This document shows, in pieces, positions 57,575-64,000 of a stretch of 64,000 nt of DNA. A program made the translations under genes and the position numbers. Position 1 is the first letter of the stretch. Every line of letters begins with the position of its first letter. Source of the stretch: Magnolia sinica. Lineage: Eukaryota; Streptophyta; Magnoliopsida; Magnoliales; Magnoliaceae. Location: positions 76,536,862 to 76,600,861 of the forward strand of contig NC_080584.1 in NCBI RefSeq assembly GCF_029962835.1, written 5' to 3'. The notes under the pieces were generated by a model. That model searched no databases and was not told the origin of the DNA. It worked only from the letters and a program-made list of their open reading frames with translations.

Positions 57575-60500
57575 TCACAGATTTCCCAAGCCAGCCTTGT
57601 CCAGGACCAAAAGACCTCTTATCCTCCTCAGTAATTCTGACGAGGAGCGGTAAAAGGAGTTAGGATAGCCTTCAGACGCCAACTTGGCTAACGCGTCAGC
57701 CACTGAATTTCCTTCCCGGAGAATGTGCCTAAAAGACAGGTTGAGGCTACAGCGAAGTCACTGGATGGCTCCCAGCCTATACCAAATATTCCAAGGGCAA
57801 TGAGACATGGGAGCGTCTGCAGCATCCACCACTACCTTCGAGTCTGATTCAACGATGATTCGGGAAAATCCCAATTTGCTACATAAAGTAATGCCATCTA
57901 GCATGGCCTGGGCCTCCGCGCTCTTGTTAGTGGATAGGCCGTAGTACCTATTAAAGGCGAAGATGACCCTGCCTTGGGGGTCCCTAAGCACCCCACCCAC
58001 TCTACTCTCCCTCGGGTTCCCACGAGAGGAACCATTGACATTTAGCTTTACCCAGCCCTGGCACAGCTTATGCCACCTGACAATCTGAGGAGCAGCTTCA
58101 GTGGGACCCCTGCCATCAACCAAATGCAAAGCCTGCATGGAAACCGAGTCCTTGAAGGACCGAGATTTGCTGGGTGGCAGGAGATTGCCGATTTCCCGCA
58201 TCCATCTTAACACTCAACCAATGACCGCATAGCTAGACATTTTGGCCCCTTCAAGCCGCGACGTGTTGCGACTAAGCCATACCTCCCAAATGATAAGCGC
58301 TAGAGCTAGGCCCAAGAGATACTTGAAACGAGAGGAAGAAGAGGCCCGAGAGACCCAAAAATTGATCTTCTACTGTATGGTCTGATCGCGGATTACTGGG
58401 ATATCAAAAATCCTGTGGAAGTATGCCCAAACCTTGGAAGCAATGATCCCATAGCAGAGAATGTGGTCCAAACTGTCGACTGTTTAAGTTGGTGGGGAGA
58501 GGAGGGTTGGCTGAACGCCAGCTGATGACTGATCTGCGGGCAAGTTACTCATCATCGGCTGGAGAGGAGCTACAGGGGCATCAATGATTTGGGAAAGATG
58601 GAAATCCCTGTTTGGCGCCCCTACACCTGTAGACAGAGTCGAAGAAGGGCCATCAACGTGTTTGGTCCTAACTTCAAGGTCCAGCGAGGCCTGGGGGTGG
58701 TGCAGACCATCAAAACTGAGGTTAGCTGAGGGTCCTGACCTGTGTAGTGGCTGCTGCATGGCGCTATGAGATTGCGAGGTGTGGATCCCTGGGCCATTAG
58801 TGCACTGACCGCTGACATTCTCAGGCTCATTGTCCCTTGAGCAGCATTCACACCTGCACACTAGATTGACGCCAGAATTCTGCATTATCGTATCTATAGG
58901 GATAGCTGCATGCATAATCTTCCAAAGAAAAATGCCAATTTTTAGGGGAAGCACATCATTCCAAGCCCAATGCGTCCAAAGAGGCTTCTGCCGCTGATGC
59001 CGAATACCATTCCAACCAGACTTTAAAGAAAATCTGCTCGACGAAGTCAAGTCCCAAGCCAACACATCTTTCTCGTCAGATAATGGAATTGGGTTTTCCA
59101 AAACCGACTGAATAGTGGTTTTAGGGAGAAAGTCCTGAATGAGATGACAGATGGGGCTGCCATCCTGAGCGAGAATATCACTGAGCTTTGCCTCCCGAAG
59201 CTGGGTAGGGATAGGGCCTATCACTGTTGAAGCTAAAAAACCATCACCTGACCAATTTTTGTACCAAAAATTAACTCTTCCTTTACTAATAAGCCATTTA
59301 GAGTGGGTGATTACAAATGGAAGAGATCTGAATATATCCTTCTAGACGGTTGAATTAACTGTTGAATTCCTTTTAGAAGAATGAATGAGCTTGTGGGAAT
59401 ATTTTGCCATCATTAGTCTCGCCCAAAGAGACCTCCCCTCTAAGAAGCTTCGTCCCATTTTAATTCTACAAGCTTCCATCATGTCGATCAGGTTTCTGAT
59501 TCCAAGCCCGCCCTCTGAGATAGGATAACAGATCTTCGCCCTGGAAACCCAGTGCTTTTTCTTTCTTCCTTCTGCACTTCCCCAAAAGAAATTGGGGAAA
59601 CCTGATTCAAGAATTCTGCAAGTAGCTTTTGGAATATTGATTGATGACAGGATATGTATAGGAATGCTAGTTAAAACATGCTTGATAAGGGTCAGTCTGG
59701 AAGCAGGATTGAGAAACCTTGATTTCCAACCCTCAATCTTGCCCAGGACCTTTTGGACTAGCGGAACTAATAACGAAGCCTTGACTTTGCCCTTGGAGAG
59801 AGGAATACCGAGGTAGGTGCAATGGAGATTAGCCTATTTGAATCTAGTGATAGCTTTGATTCTCAGGGCTATACTTGGCGGCACCTTCTTGGAGAGAATA
59901 AATGATGTTTTGATTGTGTTCACCTTCTGGCCTGACTCCTCTTCATATTCCTTGATGAAGGAAAGTAGGGAGTGAATTGTCGTAAGCCTGGCATTGGAGA
60001 ACAAAATTGCATCATCTGCAAACAATAAATGGGTTAGCATAGGACAGTTATGTGGAAGTTTGAATGGCTAGCAAGCTCCTAATAGGAACAAATTGTGGAT
60101 TCCCCGACTGAAGACATCAGCTGCTAGGATAAACAAGGATGGAGAAAGCGGGTCCCCTTGTCGTAAACCTCTAGAAGATGGGAAGAAACCAAAGGCCCTA
60201 CCATTAATTAGAACCAAAAACTAGCTACCCATCCAACAATGCTGGGCTTAGTGAATCCACCCCTGGTGAAAGCCAAATCTTTGGAGCACTTGGGTTAAAA
60301 AAGGCCATTCAACCCGGTCATACGCTTTTTCCATGTCCAAATTAAGAATCCCTCCAAACACTTTGCGATCCAATTCATGAGTCATCTCCCTTGCGATTGA
60401 AATCTTCTCTGCTATATATCTGCCCTTAAGAAAAGCCCCTCGTTCTTCTCAGATGATGGAGGGAAGGAAAAAGGCTAATCGAGATGCTACAGTTTTGGAG

Positions 60501-62032
60501 AAAATCTTCATAATCCCATTATAAAGGCTAATGGGACGATAGTCCCCAATGAATTTCAGGTTTAACTTCTTGGGAATGAGGCAAATGTTGGTGCATTAGA
60601 AAGCTCTTGGCATGGGGCCTCCTACAAAAAAAATCCTTCACCGCTTCAAAAATATCTGTTCCAACAATGTCCCAACATGCTGAGAAGAAAGCACCTCCAA
60701 AACCGTCCGAACCGGGGGCGCTATCAACCAGGATGGCTAACGCTGCTGCCTTCACTTCTTCAAACATGATAGGACTCATCAGATCCGAGTTCATTTGCTC
60801 CGTTACAATCTTCGGGATATAAGATAAAATAGCCCCATTCGCGTCCCTGTCTTGTGAGGAGAAAAGAGCCCTAAAGTAATCCTCGGCCGCCCTCCCTATA
60901 TCCTCGTTTTCTTCAAGGGTCTCTCTCGAAGTAGAGATGATTTTGTCTATCCTCTATTTTCTGCGCTTCCCCAAAACTGGCTCATGAAAAAATTTAGAGT
61001 TCCCGTCCCCATCTTTCAACCAAGAAATTCTGGACTTTTGTTTCCAAAATAACTCTTGTTGAAGCTCAGCCAACTTGTAATTATGTCGGGCTACATTCAG
61101 CTTTTCTAAGTTAGCTGTAGAGTTGGATTGAATAAGGTTTAATTCAGCCTTGGCAACCTCCTCCTCTGCCCTATTCACCTTGTTGTGGATGTCCCAAAAA
61201 ACTATTCTATTCCAATATTTAAGGGCCCTTTTTAAGTGCTTCATTTTTATGAACACTTTAAACAGTGGAGCGGCAGCCACTTCAACATTTCAGACTTCCT
61301 TTACTACCCTTTTAAAGTCGTCATGGGTGGTCCACATTCATTGGAAGCGGAAGGGCCGAGGGAAGTCTGTACTATCATCCTTAAAGGTCAAAAGGATCGG
61401 AGAATGGTCCGAGACTGATCTTGAGAGGTGATCAATTTTGAATGTCAGAAGCGAACTCATCCAGGGAGCATTAATAAGAATCCTATCCAGCCTTGCCCAT
61501 CTGCGACCCCCAATAGTCCTATTGTTGCACCATGTGAAAGTGGATCCATTAAAACCAGCAACATCGATTCCGTGAGAGAGGATTCACCCCCAATTCTCTC
61601 CTCTATGTGAACCGTAGAGTTAAAATCCCCACAAACCATCTAAGGACCAGACACTATGGTTGATATCCTCCTTAATTCATCCCAAAAGACTTTCCTCCTG
61701 TCCATATTACAATTAGCATAAACCACAGAAATCATAACAGGTGGGGAGTTTTCAATTGAAACCAAATAGGAGACACATTGCCTGGAAGCTGAAACGGATT
61801 GAATTTGGATGCCTTGGACTGCCAATATCCAAATACGGCCCTCTGTCGCTTCCTCCATTAATTGAAACTAGAACCCCAGCTTAGCAGCCACAGCCTCCCA
61901 CTTAGATGCTCTAATCATAGGCTCTTGAAGCAAAAGAATCGAAACCTTCTTCTTCTTGATTAACTGTCTTAGGTGGCGAGTAGTTTGAGCATTACCTACT
62001 CCTCTCACATCCCAGGAAAGAATACTAAACAT
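57575..62032 (-). pseudogene. LINE-B ORF2 (EN-RT-zf-RVT-RNase H)
   Basis: The start at 62032 (MFSILSWDVRGVGNAQTTRH) is the endonuclease N-terminus, followed by LLLQEPMIRASKWEAVAAK and VCGDFNSTVHIEERIGG (about 61635). RT follows: SAPGSDGFGGAFFSACWDIV (about 60720) and the catalytic LLFADDAILFSNARL (about 60025), with FADD intact. Next come zf-RVT (59100-58480; WTHWAWNDVLPLKIGIFLWK, CRCECCSR) and RNase H (58110-57600; GWVKLNVNGSSRGNPRESRV, RIIVESDSKVVVDAA, LREGNSVADALAKLASEGYP). Several frame changes separate these segments. Unusually, about 340 bp of open sequence sits inside the zf-RVT domain (see findings). Confidence 0.83.
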
Positions 62033-62044
62033 CAGACACCCATC

Positions 62045-63305
62045 CTTTTCCCTCGACCCTTCTGTGAATGCTTTGAATTCTTTGGCTCTGCCTTTTGAAT
62101 AGAGAACCTGTCCTTCTCGCTTTTTTCCTGGCATACACAGTTGTAATGGAAGCTGTCCTACCAGCCTTACTGCCCGAATCAAAAGCCTCTAATTTCGTAT
62201 TTTCCCCCCTAGCAGCCATATCTACCCATAAGGCTATCCCATTCTCGTCATGAACAGTCGCTTGGTGTGTCAGCCTTTCCACACTGAGAGGACTGATGGC
62301 CCTGTTGTCTTCTGAGCACCTAGCTGAATTTTCCTCTTCAGTTGCTCTGGTTTCAGCTCTAGCTAATTGATTTGTCCTGTCTTCCAGAGAAGGGAAGTCA
62401 GATATTCTTGATTTAGCTCTTTCTAGCATCTCCTTTATGCGATTATCCCTGGTTCTAATAATCCGCGCCTTATCATAGTTAGGCTCTAAAATACTTGGGG
62501 CTTCTCTAAGGGAGGGTTATTGTCTCTGTATCACCAGACCTTCTATGAACAAAAGAGGAACCCCAGAAAGCCATCCTTCCCAATCCTCTGGCACATTACT
62601 GCCAATGGGGATTCTAGGAATGGTGTGGAAGGAGAGGGGCGAGCATGGAGGGGTGGTAGGCTAAGGGGATGAAAGGAAAGGATTTGTTGAGTGTTGAGGA
62701 GGTGCGGGTAGGGGTTCTGTCATCTAAGTGGATAAGCAGAGGACTAGATAAGGATCGGGTAGGGTTTCAGTCTTCTGAGTGGATGAGTAGTGGAATGGGT
62801 TGGGGTTGGGGTTAATCAGGTCGGTATGAACAGCCTGAGGGTGTTGGGACGTAGTGGGGACCTCTTATTGTAGCTCGGACATATGATTTAGGTATGGCCG
62901 GGTGAGGGCATTCGGTTGTTGTTCCGTGTCCATGTTGATTTCCCCAAGTAGCAACACATTTCCATGTTCATTATCACAAGTAGCTGCTCATTCGTTCTCC
63001 ATATGTGTTGCCACCTGTAACAGCCCGTTCATATTTTGCTGATTCGGTTGAGTTGTCTGTGAGGCAATAGGTCAAACACTCGCCGGCCTTTCTTCCCTCT
63101 GATCTACCTGGCTTTGAGTGTTGCGTTGGACCCTGTCTCCTTCCGCCATTTCCATCACTAACTAATTTCCAAACGATCTAATAACCCACTGCTTTGTCCC
63201 ATCTTGTCTGGGAAGGTTGCCATTCTCGTTTGCGCTGTTTGCCGGAGCAGTAGCCTCAATTCGCACCACAATCTGGAAGAGCCTGCCTTCCACAATGAGG
63301 TTTAG
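62045..63305 (-). pseudogene. LINE-B ORF1 remnant
   Basis: Minus-strand frames give LNLIVEGRLFQIVVRIEA at the right edge, like the end of a DUF4283 domain, then GTKQWVIRSFGN, a Pro/Gln/Ser/Asn-rich linker and SVERLTHQATVHDENGIALW. Interrupted by several stops. The RRM or N-terminal part is missing, which fits 5' truncation. Confidence 0.55.
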
Positions 63306-64000
63306 CAGTTTACTGTGATTGAAATCCTGCCTAGGAGAGATTCGGGATCTGGCGTACCATCCTTCTTACCCTGCGTTGACAATTGATCTAGCTCCAGCAC
63401 GTCTAAGATTTGTTGCTCCAATGACAACTGGATATCAGATTCAATTAGAATTAGTTGACAAAGAAGGAACAGGCCTGGTTGGAAAGCCTCAGCGCAGCAA
63501 CGTGTGTAGGTAGATAATTCCGATTACAATAAAAGTCATGTGCAGATAGAAAATAGGTCTATTGAAAGAGGCTTGAAAGAAAAGGATCGTGATGTTGAAC
63601 ATGTCACATATTAGTTCCTAGCATGGTTGGGCCAAAAGAAGGTGGACCGTAAATTGACTATAACTTTTGATCCGGGTATCATTACGGGGTGCACAACCTA
63701 TCAATTTTTATTGAAACGGGCCATCCGAGGTGAACTGACCCACACATCTATCCATTTCATTACAAAACACGCGATTTCAACTTAAAAATGAATTTTTAGG
63801 AAAAATATACTATTTTTAGCAATTCTGAAATTTTTTATATTTTTCTATTTTTAGAGTTTTAGATTTTCCTCATTTTTAGAAATAACTTGTAATTATGCTA
63901 CAATTCTTCTAGCAAAAGTTTATTTGGAATTTTTTTTTTTAGAAATTAGGCTTTAGAAGAGTTTTAGTAGAATTAGGATTTTTATTATTGTTAGGATTTT
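63306..64000. other. Unassigned right edge
   Basis: A 64-codon frame at 63319-63513 (+; AYHPSYPALTIDLAPARLRF, GYQIQLELVDKEGTGL) looks protein-like but I do not recognise it. From 63530 the sequence (aaattgactataacttttga, ttagaagagttttagtagaa) resembles AT-rich LTR-type non-coding repeats. No borders are visible before the window ends. Confidence 0.3.

Larger units (their letters stand above)
34559..63305 (-). mobile_element. LINE-B: L1-type LINE split in its 3'UTR by a CACTA transposon
   Basis: Minus-strand LINE whose tail is the T run at 34559-34570. Its parts are 34559-34633 (end of 3'UTR) and 57426-63305 (3'UTR, ORF2, ORF1 part). Deleting the CACTA element joins the 3'UTR without loss. 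It appears 5'-truncated near 63305, inside ORF1. It is a different family from LINE-A (unlike 3'UTR, RNase H only moderately similar) but has the same architecture. Several stops and frame changes make it inactive. Confidence 0.85.

Noticed and set aside
63299-63330. Target-site duplication for LINE-B (gtttagcagttt against gtttgtagttcc at 34548)
   Set aside because: Similarity is too weak to separate from chance.
1-64000. tRNA or rRNA genes
   Set aside because: No cloverleaf with A/B box text or rRNA motif was recognised by reading; the tRNA-like match at 21357 is a retroelement primer site.

Overview
This is nuclear DNA of a flowering plant. The evidence is spliced plant gene fragments (KIN-14 kinesin, ATG2, HIPP, ABI5-like bZIP, Pol V largest subunit, PGG/ankyrin, receptor-like kinase) and plant transposon families (RNase H-bearing L1 LINEs, En/Spm CACTA, Copia). 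A dispersed repeat with GGGGCCCACC-type phrases reminds me of magnoliid genomes, but that is memory-based and weak. I find no host gene that looks complete and functional. The window is a repeat-rich, nested transposon landscape holding dead or captured pieces of host genes.

Left part (1-14540): isolated, decayed exons of a KIN-14 kinesin (-), a HIPP metal-binding protein (+), ATG2 (-) and a G-type receptor-like kinase (-). They lie among a duplicated 0.2-kb block, a 140-bp higher-order minisatellite, a 571-bp direct repeat pair 866 bp apart, a 1.1-kb T-rich tract, a small CACTA-like element and the 3' end of an old Copia element.

Middle (14540-34558): LINE-A (+) carries an RRM/DUF4283 ORF1 and an EN-RT-zf-RVT-RNase H ORF2. 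A 10.8-kb Copia element (19377-30174, TSD AAGTT) splits it inside the RT domain. The Copia element has about 1.97-kb LTRs, an extra ORF after RNase H, and clusters of near-palindromic CGACYRGTCG motifs. Beyond the LINE tail lies a processed retrocopy of the anthranilate synthase beta subunit.

Right part (34559-64000): LINE-B (-) is split in its 3'UTR by a 22.8-kb CACTA transposon (34634-57425). The CACTA element carries both of its own genes (TNP2-type transposase and a Transposase_24-like second protein, both -). It also carries fragments of at least four host genes: an ABI5-like bZIP exon, a WDR20-like WD40 exon, two pieces of NRPE1 (largest subunit of RNA polymerase V), and a PGG-domain ankyrin protein lying between the NRPE1 pieces. 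Later or associated insertions inside it are a PIF/Harbinger-like MITE, a 3.1-kb solo LTR and an intronless ascorbate peroxidase retrocopy with a 16-bp target duplication.

The two LINEs lie tail to tail about 2.4 kb apart, each cut by one large element. The most striking item is the Pack-CACTA carrying part of the Pol V gene, a component of the RNA-directed DNA methylation machinery that silences transposons.
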